In this document: one piece after another, positions 26,298-34,269 of the stretch | Layout of the letters: each line of letters begins with the position of its first letter | How positions within the stretch are numbered: the first letter of the stretch is position 1 | DNA from: Pirellula sp. SH-Sr6A | Lineage (GTDB): Bacteria > Planctomycetota > Planctomycetia > Pirellulales > Pirellulaceae | Reading direction: 5' to 3' | DNA length: 64,000 nucleotides | NCBI RefSeq assembly: GCF_001610875.1 | Contig: NZ_CP011272.1 | Location: forward strand, 1,717,988 to 1,781,987 | Position numbers and translations under genes: made by a program | Notes under the pieces: generated by a model | Seen by the model: only the letters and a program-made list of their open reading frames with translations | The model's database searches: none | Told to the model about the DNA's origin: nothing

Positions 26298-27802
26298 GAT
26301 GCCGACTGACGCTTTTTCGTGATCTCGATTGCAGCCAGCTGCGCCTTCGACTTGTTCACCGTCTCCAAGTATTCGCTGGTAGGATCGCTGTCGGCGACCA
26401 ACCCTGCTCCTGCTTGAACGTAAATCTTGCCATTGCAGATGACCATGGTGCGCAATGTGATGCAGGTGTCCATATTTCCGCGATAGTCAAAGTATCCTAC
26501 AGCGCCCGCATAAGGCCCACGCCGAGTCGGTTCCAATTCGTCGATGATCTCCATTGCACGTACTTTGGGGGCCCCACTCACGGTACCGGCCGGCAAACAG
26601 GACTTGAACGCATCCATGGCATCCATATCCTCTCGCAACTCACCCGTCACATTCGATGAAATATGCATGACGTGGGAGTAATGCTCGACCACCATCAAAT
26701 CGCTGAGGCGGACCGAACCAAACTTGGCAACGCGTCCGATATCATTTCGTCCCAAGTCGACGAGCATGACGTGCTCGGCTCGCTCCTTGGGGTCATTGAT
26801 TAGATCCTCGGCCAAGCGACGATCCTCTTCCGAGGATTTGCCCCGCGGTCGCGTTCCCGCCAACGGGCGAACGGTCACCACTCGATCGAATACACGCGAC
26901 ATGACTTCAGGGCTGCTACCGACGAGCGAACACGAAGGTGTTCGAACGAAGAACATGAACGGGCTGGGATTCACCACGCGAAGTGTCCGATAGATTTCAA
27001 AGGGATCGCAGGATGCTTCGACTTCGAATCGCTGACTCAATACGACTTGGAAAATATCCCCTGCCAAGATGTACTCCCGGCACTTGAGAACCGCCTCCTC
27101 GAAACCTTCACGCGTGAAGTTCGATTGAGGTAGTTCTGCGACGATATGGGATGTATCGATTTCCTCGACCGCGGTGAGCGGCAGCGGTTGGCGAAGCTTT
27201 GCAATCGTGGCTTGGATGGCGTCCGAAGCAGCATCGTAGGCTTGTCGCGTTTTGCTCGGATCCTTATCCGGGGAGATTGCGACCAACTGCAGTACCAGGA
27301 CAGTTTTGTTCACATTGTCGAACACGACGAGTTGGTCGTAGAATCCAAAGTCCAGATCGGGTAGCTGTCGATCGTCCTTGGGAGCGTTTGGCAGGTTCTC
27401 GACGTAACGGATGACATCGTAACCGGCAAAGCCGATCGCACCTCCGACGAAGGGAGGAAGGCCAGGGAGCGTCGCTACTTTCTTTCCGGAGACTTGATCT
27501 CGCAGAAACGCTAGCGGATCCTCGACGCGATATTGGGTCACCTTCCCATCTTCGTGCCATTCGACTTGATCGCGCGTAGCGACCATGCGGGTCCGCGGAC
27601 CGATAGCGATAAAGCTGTATCGACCGATCTTTTCACCGCCGACGACGCTTTCGAACAAGCAGGCGGAGCTAACGCCGTCGTCGAGTTGTCGAAAGGCGGT
27701 CACAGGGGTAAGGTGATCGCTGAGAAGCCGTTTCCAAACTGGAATGAGATCATACTGAGGAGCCAGTGATTCAAATTCGTCAAAAGATGGAAAAGTGCTC
27801 AT
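26294..27802 (-). CDS. trpE: Anthranilate synthase component I
   Basis: 502 residues, normal for TrpE, which converts chorismate to anthranilate with ammonia delivered by a glutamine amidotransferase partner. Chorismate-binding blocks are clear: FQVVLSQRFE near residue 245, SSPEVMSRV near 300, RPLAGTRPRG near 315, and GTVSGAPKVRAMEIIDELEP around 405. The N-terminal regulatory domain has the LLES-type segment as SACLFESV (about 45-52), which in this family is part of the tryptophan feedback site. No trpG or other trp genes follow; epmA overlaps its 3' end instead. It is divergent from mcsA, 124 bases away. Confidence 0.92.
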   Translation of the reverse strand: MSTFPSFDEFESLAPQYDLIPVWKRLLSDHLTPVTAFRQLDDGVSSACLFESVVGGEKIGRYSFIAIGPRTRMVATRDQVEWHEDGKVTQYRVEDPLAFLRDQVSGKKVATLPGLPPFVGGAIGFAGYDVIRYVENLPNAPKDDRQLPDLDFGFYDQLVVFDNVNKTVLVLQLVAISPDKDPSKTRQAYDAASDAIQATIAKLRQPLPLTAVEEIDTSHIVAELPQSNFTREGFEEAVLKCREYILAGDIFQVVLSQRFEVEASCDPFEIYRTLRVVNPSPFMFFVRTPSCSLVGSSPEVMSRVFDRVVTVRPLAGTRPRGKSSEEDRRLAEDLINDPKERAEHVMLVDLGRNDIGRVAKFGSVRLSDLMVVEHYSHVMHISSNVTGELREDMDAMDAFKSCLPAGTVSGAPKVRAMEIIDELEPTRRGPYAGAVGYFDYRGNMDTCITLRTMVICNGKIYVQAGAGLVADSDPTSEYLETVNKSKAQLAAIEITKKRQSAS

Positions 27803-27926
27803 CCCGTCAAACTAGCTTTCAAAACGCGGCATATTCGCTTGTCCGACCGCATCGCCCGATTGGACACAGACGCTTATACTACCAACGAACGCCTCGGTCG
27901 CGAACTGCCTGCGAGAGAAATCCAAG

Positions 27927-28589
27927 ATGAAGTGCCAGCACTGCGAAAAACCAGCCACCTTCCACATCACCGAGCTCACGGAACCAGACGGTCCCAAAGT
28001 ACTCCACTTGTGCGAAGAACACGCTCGGATTTTCCTTTCGGGTGAAGGCTCCAGTCCCGCGTCGGCCCTTTCCGGAATCCTGGCAAAACAGCTCAAGATG
28101 GACAAAGCCGCCGAGGAGATCGCCGCTAGCGATAAGAAGACTTGTCCGGTCTGCGGTATCACCTTCGCCGAATTCCGCAAAGGTGGGCGGCTCGGGTGCG
28201 CCTACGATTACATCATCTTCGAAGAGGACCTCGAACCCCTGTTGATCAACATCCACGGAGCGTTGGGGCACACCGGGAAAATCCCCACCAATCGCAAGGG
28301 CTCGCCGGAACGGCAACGGCAGCTGGCCCAGCTGCGCGACGAAATGAAAAAGGCAATCAAGAAGGAAGAGTACGAAAACGCCAGCCAATTGCGTGACCAG
28401 ATCGCGGCGATTGAATCCGGAACATGGGCTGAAGAGTCGGAGTCGGACGAGGAGGGCTTTGAAAGCTTTCAATCGGAACCTCCAACCAGCGCCTCCACCG
28501 GTCCATCGACACAAGAGGGCGTCGACACCGACGAACTTGATCGCGACGACCTCGATGGCGACGACTCCCCACCTACCCCCAAGGAGTAA
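27927..28589 (+). CDS. mcsA: McsA-like zinc-finger protein with UVR motif
   Basis: 220 residues. Zinc-binding CxxC pairs at the N-terminus (CQHC, residues 3-6) and near 71 (CPVC), with CEEH between. A UvrB/UvrC-type UVR helix pair follows at about 130-165 (LRDEMKKAIKKEEYENASQLRDQI). The C-terminal 60 residues are acidic and low-complexity. In firmicutes McsA activates the McsB protein-arginine kinase and helps sense stress. mcsB is the next gene here, 147 bases downstream, supporting the assignment. There is no ctsR or clpC beside them, so the regulatory circuit must differ. Confidence 0.85.
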   Translation: MKCQHCEKPATFHITELTEPDGPKVLHLCEEHARIFLSGEGSSPASALSGILAKQLKMDKAAEEIAASDKKTCPVCGITFAEFRKGGRLGCAYDYIIFEEDLEPLLINIHGALGHTGKIPTNRKGSPERQRQLAQLRDEMKKAIKKEEYENASQLRDQIAAIESGTWAEESESDEEGFESFQSEPPTSASTGPSTQEGVDTDELDRDDLDGDDSPPTPKE

Positions 28590-28736
28590 GGGGCCCGTCG
28601 TGGATACCCACCACGCGCTCGACTCGATACACTGTCAAACGAATCGAACCATTCATCCGGCGTCTTGGCAGACCGGCCCCGTAGATCACACACCAATCCC
28701 CTTTTGGCTCTCCGCTGAAACAAAGAACCAATCAAC

Positions 28737-29828
28737 GTGAAATTCGAAGACTTGGCACAACAAAGTGGCGAATGGATGCGAGGTCACGGGCCCGAGTCGG
28801 ACATCGTGATTAGCAGTCGCATTCGGCTCGCTCGCAACTTGGCTGATTTCCCATTCATTCGAAAGTGCACGCCCAAAGATCGAACCGATATCGCCACGGC
28901 CGTCCACCGTGCACTTGATTCCCTTCCGCTTTCCGCCGACACCGAGTACGTCGACGTCGCCAAACTTGGGGATCTCGATCGCCAATTCTTGATGGAACGA
29001 CAGTTGATCAGCCATGAGCTCAGCGAAGCCCAGGGCGCGCGGGCCGTGATCCTCGATCCCAACGAGCGATTCAGTGTTATGGTGAACGAAGAAGATCACC
29101 TGCGCCTCCAAGTCATGCAGAGCGGGCTGGATCTCGACGCGGCTTGGGAACGCATCGACAGGCTGGACGATCAACTGGAAAGCAAACTTACCTACTCCTA
29201 TATGAAGGAGTATGGCTATCTGACCGCATGTCCCACCAACGTCGGGACTGGATTGCGAGTCAGCGTGATGCTTCATTTACCCGCCTTGGTCGCTACGAAA
29301 CAGATCGACAAAGTCTTTCGCGCATTGAACAAGATCAACGTCGCTGTGCGGGGTCTCTTCGGCGAAGGTTCTCAATTCATGGGTGACTTCTACCAAGTCA
29401 GTAACCAAACCACTCTGGGACGCTCGGAGAAGTTTCTCATGGAAAAGGTCCGCGAAGTCGTCCCACGATTGATCGAGTACGAACGACGCGCTCGCGATTT
29501 CCTGCTGGACGAAAACAAACAGGACCTTCACGACAACGTCAGCCGAGCGCTCGGGATTCTGTGCACTGCTAAGAAGATCAGCTCCGAAGAGACGATGCAC
29601 TATTTGAGCAAAGTTCGGATGGGTGTGAACTTGGGTCTGATCGATCAAATCCAAATCCCGACCCTCAACAAACTCTTCATCCAAACACAGCCTGCGCACC
29701 TGCAAAAGATCAGCGGTCACAAGCTGAGCGTAACCGATCGGAATATCGAGCGAGCCCTTTACCTTCAGAAACACCTTGCTCGCCGACCTCCAACCGCCAG
29801 CGAATCGCAAAACGCAGAGCAAAATTGA
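28737..29828 (+). CDS. mcsB: Protein-arginine kinase McsB
   Basis: 363 residues starting at GTG 28737; the preceding Shine-Dalgarno signal is weak. The fold is that of phosphagen (ATP:guanido) kinases: SSRIRLARNL near residue 22, VNEEDHLRLQ around 119, and CPTNVGTGLRVSV around 165, the signature block with the catalytic Cys. McsB phosphorylates arginines on misfolded proteins, marking them for the ClpCP protease in Bacillus. Later residues (VTDRNIERALYLQKHL) may belong to the phosphoarginine-binding C-terminus. The pair McsA/McsB points to a pArg-based quality-control system in this organism. Confidence 0.9.
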   Translation: MKFEDLAQQSGEWMRGHGPESDIVISSRIRLARNLADFPFIRKCTPKDRTDIATAVHRALDSLPLSADTEYVDVAKLGDLDRQFLMERQLISHELSEAQGARAVILDPNERFSVMVNEEDHLRLQVMQSGLDLDAAWERIDRLDDQLESKLTYSYMKEYGYLTACPTNVGTGLRVSVMLHLPALVATKQIDKVFRALNKINVAVRGLFGEGSQFMGDFYQVSNQTTLGRSEKFLMEKVREVVPRLIEYERRARDFLLDENKQDLHDNVSRALGILCTAKKISSEETMHYLSKVRMGVNLGLIDQIQIPTLNKLFIQTQPAHLQKISGHKLSVTDRNIERALYLQKHLARRPPTASESQNAEQN

Positions 29829-29862
29829 CGCGCCGCGAGGAGTCCTTGCTTGGGGTTTCGAT

Positions 29863-29886
29863 CGCTGTCGCGAAGGAACGACAGCG
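29863..29886. terminator. Convergent hairpin between mcsB and the ABC-like gene
   Basis: CGCTGTCG and CGACAGCG form an 8-bp perfect stem with an 8-base loop. It ends two bases from the ABC-like stop and 35 bases after the mcsB stop. No T-run follows on either strand, so it may be a weak or Rho-assisted bidirectional terminator. Confidence 0.35.
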
Positions 29887-29888
29887 GG

Positions 29889-31736
29889 TCACGAACTGAT
29901 GGCGAAACGCATGTAGTTGAAGTGTCGGTAAATTTCGCTTTGCTCGAGCAACTGCGGATGCGTCCCCGCCGCGACGATTTTTCCGTCCTTGAAGACCAAG
30001 ATCTGATCGGCGCGTCGCAAAGTGCTCAACCGTTCCGGGAGCACGACCAAGATCGTTTGATGGGACCGGAGTAGCTCCAGAGCTCGCAACGAATCCTGCT
30101 CTTCTTGAACCGACACCCGCTGCCTCGGCTCATGGGCCACCACCACTGATGGTTTCTTGATCAACGCCCTGACGACTCCCAATCGGAACAATTGGTCTAG
30201 TGGAAGCCGCTCGTCGTTGCTTGAGAAGACCGTGCCCAATCCATCGGAGAGATTGAGAATTGGCTCCGCAACATTCGCGCGGCGAGCCAAGTCGAGAACA
30301 TCGATCGTCGCATCCTTCGCTGTCCCTGCCCAAAGGTTATCTTCGAGCGATCCATCGAGAATCGGACCTCGTTCGTTGATGAGCAACGTTCGTTGGCGAA
30401 TGGAAATGGGATCGAGATCGATCAAGTTGCGATTGTCGATCAAAATGCGGCCGCTCGCAGGGAGACCGAACCCGAGAATCATCTCCCCCAGCGTTTGCCC
30501 CGTGGCAGCATCCAAGGAAACGATAGCGGTCAGTTTGCCAGGGGTTAAATCGATGCTGACATCCTCGAGAATCTTGGCTCGATCCGTATCACGAAAGCTG
30601 ACGTTTTCGAACCGAATCCCCTTCGCAATGTTGGCGTCGATTGGCGCTCCGGCTGCACCGACTCGCATGACAGGAACCGCCAGATAGCTCCAGATCGCTT
30701 TGGCTGCCTGCACCGCATTGCTGCGCTTCCTCAAGGATCTTCGAATGCGGAAGATCCCATTGACTGAAACCAGGACACACCCGATCAGCACCACGATTTC
30801 CCCCACCCCCAACGGTGAGCCTGGCTCCAAGACCCGCACGGAAATCACGAAAAGCAAGAAAGCACCCAGCAGCACGGTCGCCGACAACAACCACGGAGAC
30901 CTTACCACTCCATCGTCGGCGAGCTTGCTGTGCGTTTGATGGAACGCGTCGACTTGCCTATCAAACATTTGCCTCGTATCGATTCGAGCATCGACCGACT
31001 CGAGCAGTGGTGACGATTCACACAGATAGATCAACTGCTCGTGCGCATGCCGTCTCCGCTCCAAATAGACCGGACGCTGCTTGCGGTACGCCGCGTCGAG
31101 CGAATTGGTGAGCCCCCATAGAATAATGAACACCAGGATGCACAGAAGTGTCAACCATGGCTGAATGAGACATGCGAGGGCCACGCACAAAACGATTTGC
31201 AGGAAGTTGCGAGGGAAGACGCGGTACCAATCGGTAAGGGACTCGCGAACACGAGGTAAATCGGTTTGGATCAGATCCCGCAGGATGCGACGCTGACCGG
31301 AGATCCCCTGATCCATCGACAAAGCCCGCGATTGGTCGAATAGCCGCTGAAGTAAATTGGAGGTCCAATACAACGCTGCTTGCAAGGATGCAGCCCGGGT
31401 CGCGTGAAGCGTCCACCTTTCCAACGCAAAGACACACCCGATCAACGCAATCAAGCAGAGGGCACATCGCAAGGTACTCCCTCCGGTTGGGAGCCAATCG
31501 GTCGATAACCGAATCCAGTTTCCAAGTGTCAGGAGACTTGGAAGTTCGCGAACCGCACCGCCCGGCCCCCCCTCCGCTGCCGTTCCACCCATCCCAAACA
31601 GCAACTCGGTGAACCAACCCAAAAGAGCGAGCAGCAACGGGAGTCCGATTGCAGAAAGGGCCCCAAAACCGATCGCCAACCAGCGACTAGTCGGTACCGA
31701 TTGACCCTCGGCAAGCTTTTTCCAGACGACCTGCAT
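29889..31736 (-). CDS. ABC-exporter-like protein with a degenerate ATPase domain
   Basis: 615 residues with the layout of a half-transporter. A membrane domain with about five to six hydrophobic segments fills 20-340, and a nucleotide-binding-like domain follows at 370-600. The latter has lost nearly every signature. Walker A reads VSLDAATGQTL with neither the glycine pattern nor the Lys, the signature loop reads LPLDQ instead of LSGGQ, Walker B is VVVAHEP with His for Asp, and the switch His is replaced (PERLST). The strand order and the C-terminal DQILVFKDGKIVAAGTHPQLL remain, so the fold is intact. It likely cannot hydrolyse ATP alone; it could pair with an active half or act as a regulator. 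It is convergent with mcsB. Confidence 0.8.
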   Translation of the reverse strand: MQVVWKKLAEGQSVPTSRWLAIGFGALSAIGLPLLLALLGWFTELLFGMGGTAAEGGPGGAVRELPSLLTLGNWIRLSTDWLPTGGSTLRCALCLIALIGCVFALERWTLHATRAASLQAALYWTSNLLQRLFDQSRALSMDQGISGQRRILRDLIQTDLPRVRESLTDWYRVFPRNFLQIVLCVALACLIQPWLTLLCILVFIILWGLTNSLDAAYRKQRPVYLERRRHAHEQLIYLCESSPLLESVDARIDTRQMFDRQVDAFHQTHSKLADDGVVRSPWLLSATVLLGAFLLFVISVRVLEPGSPLGVGEIVVLIGCVLVSVNGIFRIRRSLRKRSNAVQAAKAIWSYLAVPVMRVGAAGAPIDANIAKGIRFENVSFRDTDRAKILEDVSIDLTPGKLTAIVSLDAATGQTLGEMILGFGLPASGRILIDNRNLIDLDPISIRQRTLLINERGPILDGSLEDNLWAGTAKDATIDVLDLARRANVAEPILNLSDGLGTVFSSNDERLPLDQLFRLGVVRALIKKPSVVVAHEPRQRVSVQEEQDSLRALELLRSHQTILVVLPERLSTLRRADQILVFKDGKIVAAGTHPQLLEQSEIYRHFNYMRFAISS

Positions 31737-32137
31737 CGTTCACTCTTTTTGTTGTTGGTGCCCTGTCGCAAAAGCTCGCACCGCGCTCGGCCAAGCTCCC
31801 TTTCTCGCTCTACTATAGTTGGAACCGCTGAGCCGATGGTAGTCGTCACCACCCTCCCGACTTCTTGTGGGGGCTCGCCAACCTCCTATTGGGGGTCGAG
31901 GAAAGTTTGCGAGTCGCGTTGGTTCTAACGATTTTACCAGTCGTAAGGTGCTCTGCTCCAGGATGTTCGGCGCCCCCGCGTCGATTCCAGACCGCATGTT
32001 GCGAAAAGTCAACCTAGATTCAAGAAGAGGGATCGTGTTCGCAACGTTGGCACTCATTGGTTGCCATATCGGATGCGAAGAAGCATCGGAGGCTTGCACT
32101 TGATTCGAACCACGGTCTCCTTTTTCCGACACAACGC
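31737..32137. promoter_or_regulatory. Divergent gap between the ABC-like gene and the NtrC-type regulator
   Basis: 401 bases that must carry both promoters. No clear -12/-24 or -10/-35 element was recognised. A 35-codon rightward reading frame with a lipoprotein-like signal lies at 31996-32103 and is listed separately. Confidence 0.4.
31996..32103 (+). CDS. Possible mini-lipoprotein (35 residues)
   Basis: MLRKVNLDSRRGIVFATLAL is followed by IGC: a basic N-terminus, a hydrophobic core and a LIGC lipobox, leaving a mature peptide of 13 residues (CHIGCEEASEACT). No good ribosome binding site precedes it, and I see no homologue. It ends 34 bases before the NtrC-type regulator start. It may be chance. 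Confidence 0.2.
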   Translation: MLRKVNLDSRRGIVFATLALIGCHIGCEEASEACT

Positions 32138-33607
32138 ATGCAATCCCTCACACGGCTTCTGATCGCAGATGACGACCGCTGGCTCTTGGAATCGATGGCC
32201 GAGTGGCTTCGACAAGAGGGTTTCGCAGTCGAAACGGCATGCACCTGCGCCGAGGCCTCGCAGGCATTCCGCGCCCGCGAATTCGATCTCATGCTTTTCG
32301 ATGTGCGATTCGACGATGGCGACGGTATCAAGCTGTTGAAGCAGGCGAAGAAGGTGAAGCCTGATGTTCCGATCATCATGATGTCGGGATACGCAGGGCC
32401 CGACGCTGCTCGCGACTCCATTGCCGCAGGGGCATTCGAACTCCTTACCAAACCGATCATCGATGACGAATTGCGAACCGCCATCGAACGAGCCTTAAAC
32501 CAGAAATCCATCGTCGAAGAAAACGCCCGTTTGAAAGCGGAGCTCGATCGTCGATTCGGGCTGGAAAGCGTACTAAGCCACGACCTTCGCATGCTGAAGA
32601 TCTTCGACACGATCGATCAAGTTGCCGATACGAAGGCTACGGTCCTCATCACGGGTGAAAACGGTACCGGGAAAAGCATGATCGCTCGTGCCATCCATAA
32701 AAAATCGACCCGTCGCAAAGCACCGTTCGTGGAAGTTGCTTGCGGAGCCCTGCCTGATAACTTGCTCGAAAGCGAACTGTTTGGACACGTAGCCGGCGCG
32801 TTCACCGGCGCGATGGGGAACAAAATAGGGAAATTCCAAGCAGCGGATCGAGGAACGCTCTTCCTGGACGAAATTGGAACAGCCACGCCTGCGCTCCAAA
32901 TCAAGCTACTACGCGCATTGCAGGAGTTCGAGTTCGAGCCACTGGGGGGTACAGAGACCATCAGCGTCGATACCCGAGTCGTGCTAGCGACAAATGAAAA
33001 CTTGGAACAAGCCGTTCAAGATGGGAAGTTTCGACAGGATTTGTACTACCGAATTCATGTGATCCATATCGAGCTGCCTGCATTGCGAGAGCGTCGCGAT
33101 GACATTCCCGTCTTGGCGAACCATTTCTTGCAAATGGCTTGCCGAGAATATGGACGTTCGGTCGATGGATTTTCGAGCGATGCGATGAACCGATTGCTCG
33201 AACATTCGTGGCCAGGCAATATTCGAGAGTTGGAGAATGCGGTGCAGCGGGCTGTGCTGCTGACCAAGTCGAGCACGATAGGACGGGATGCATTGCCGAC
33301 CAGTTTGGGACGTGTTGCCCCCTCCCCTTCGGAAGCGAACTCCGCCTTCCCCGCTCAGCAGCTCGGACCCAGCACATCGACCGGGAGCCTTGGTCTCAGC
33401 GACATGCCGACGCCAGCCACTGCACGCCCGGGCACGATAGCAACGTTGAGCGAGGCTCTCGAAGAACCTGAACGGCGGATCATTCGCGCCGCGCTCGAGG
33501 CCAACCACTGGAACCGCAATGTCACCGCCGATCTGCTTGGGATCAATCGCACGACACTCTATAAGAAAATGAAAAAACTCGGAATCGACGAATCCCCCGT
33601 TCGCTAA
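32138..33607 (+). CDS. Sigma-54-dependent response regulator (NtrC family)
   Basis: 489 residues from ATG 32138. Receiver domain at 1-120: acidic pocket DDD near residue 11, phosphorylation Asp in LMLFDVRFDDGDG, and Lys in LLTKPI. The AAA+ domain at about 145-370 has Walker A GENGTGKS, the sigma-54-contacting loop GAFTGA, Walker B GTLFLDEIG and an arginine finger region (FRQDLYYRIHV). A Fis-type helix-turn-helix closes it (NVTADLLGINRTTLYKKMKK). It activates sigma-54 promoters after phosphorylation by a histidine kinase, which is not adjacent (orphan regulator). Targets unknown. Confidence 0.93.
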   Translation: MQSLTRLLIADDDRWLLESMAEWLRQEGFAVETACTCAEASQAFRAREFDLMLFDVRFDDGDGIKLLKQAKKVKPDVPIIMMSGYAGPDAARDSIAAGAFELLTKPIIDDELRTAIERALNQKSIVEENARLKAELDRRFGLESVLSHDLRMLKIFDTIDQVADTKATVLITGENGTGKSMIARAIHKKSTRRKAPFVEVACGALPDNLLESELFGHVAGAFTGAMGNKIGKFQAADRGTLFLDEIGTATPALQIKLLRALQEFEFEPLGGTETISVDTRVVLATNENLEQAVQDGKFRQDLYYRIHVIHIELPALRERRDDIPVLANHFLQMACREYGRSVDGFSSDAMNRLLEHSWPGNIRELENAVQRAVLLTKSSTIGRDALPTSLGRVAPSPSEANSAFPAQQLGPSTSTGSLGLSDMPTPATARPGTIATLSEALEEPERRIIRAALEANHWNRNVTADLLGINRTTLYKKMKKLGIDESPVR

Positions 33608-33612
33608 TGAAC

Positions 33613-33630
33613 TCGCCGTCCCGCGACGGC
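33613..33630. terminator. GC-rich hairpin after the NtrC-type regulator
   Basis: CGCCGTC and GACGGCG form a 7-bp stem with loop CCGC, starting six bases after the regulator stop. It lacks a T-run on either side, so terminator function is uncertain; it sits in the convergent gap to pncC. Confidence 0.3.
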
Positions 33631-33733
33631 GTGGAGGTGAGGATGGAGTGCGGGTGAGCGGAAAAAACTCCATCGATCTTCGAAATGTCGATCTCAACTC
33701 CGTTGCCCCGACCTGCGAATGCAATTGGCACCT

Positions 33734-34267
33734 TCAAGGGAGTTGCTGGGCGATCCAATCCAGAAAACGGGCGGCTGCCTCTTGTTGTCGAGTCGTTCGG
33801 TTCTCCCAATCCTCGGAGCCATTCGGGGGTGGAGCAGTCAGTCGAACTCCCAGATCGCCGGACACACCGCTTCGCAAGCGAATGGCGAGATAAACCGCAC
33901 CATCAAGGTCTGGGGGGGCACCTGGCCCCAAATGCCCGGTGACCGCGGCGGCGACAGTCGCGCGCGGTGTATGCGTCAGCATAGCCAATGCAAGTTGTTC
34001 GCTAGCCCACGGGCTGACGGGACCACGATCCGGATCGGCCAAACCCGATGGCTCGATTCCCAGCCAAGCCGTTTTGCTCTCCGTCTGGTAGACGACCTGG
34101 GAGCCGCAAAAAAACTCGGAGATTCCAGGTATTCTTCCCAGTTCCGCGGCTGCCAAGCCTGATGTACAACTCTCCGCTAGAGCGAGTTGATGCCCGGAGC
34201 TACGCAGCTTGTTTCGAATCTTCAATAGAGTATGAACCGGTAGGGTGGAATACAATGGAGTGTTCAC
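33734..34267 (-). CDS. pncC: CinA C-terminal domain protein (nicotinamide-nucleotide amidohydrolase, PncC)
   Basis: 177 residues from GTG 34267, which has AAGGG seven bases upstream; TTG 15 codons later is an alternative. PncC hydrolyses NMN to nicotinate mononucleotide plus ammonia in pyridine-nucleotide salvage. The signature LALAESCTSGLAAAEL (about 26-41, nucleophile Ser) is clear, and VTGHLGPGAPPDLDGAVYLAI is a somewhat shortened version of the second conserved block. The stand-alone form lacks the N-terminal CinA molybdopterin-binding-like domain. Its 5' end lies only two bases from the chosen start of the divergent nagB fusion, so promoters must overlap coding sequence. Confidence 0.85.
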   Translation of the reverse strand: MNTPLYSTLPVHTLLKIRNKLRSSGHQLALAESCTSGLAAAELGRIPGISEFFCGSQVVYQTESKTAWLGIEPSGLADPDRGPVSPWASEQLALAMLTHTPRATVAAAVTGHLGPGAPPDLDGAVYLAIRLRSGVSGDLGVRLTAPPPNGSEDWENRTTRQQEAAARFLDWIAQQLP

Positions 34268-34269
34268 AC

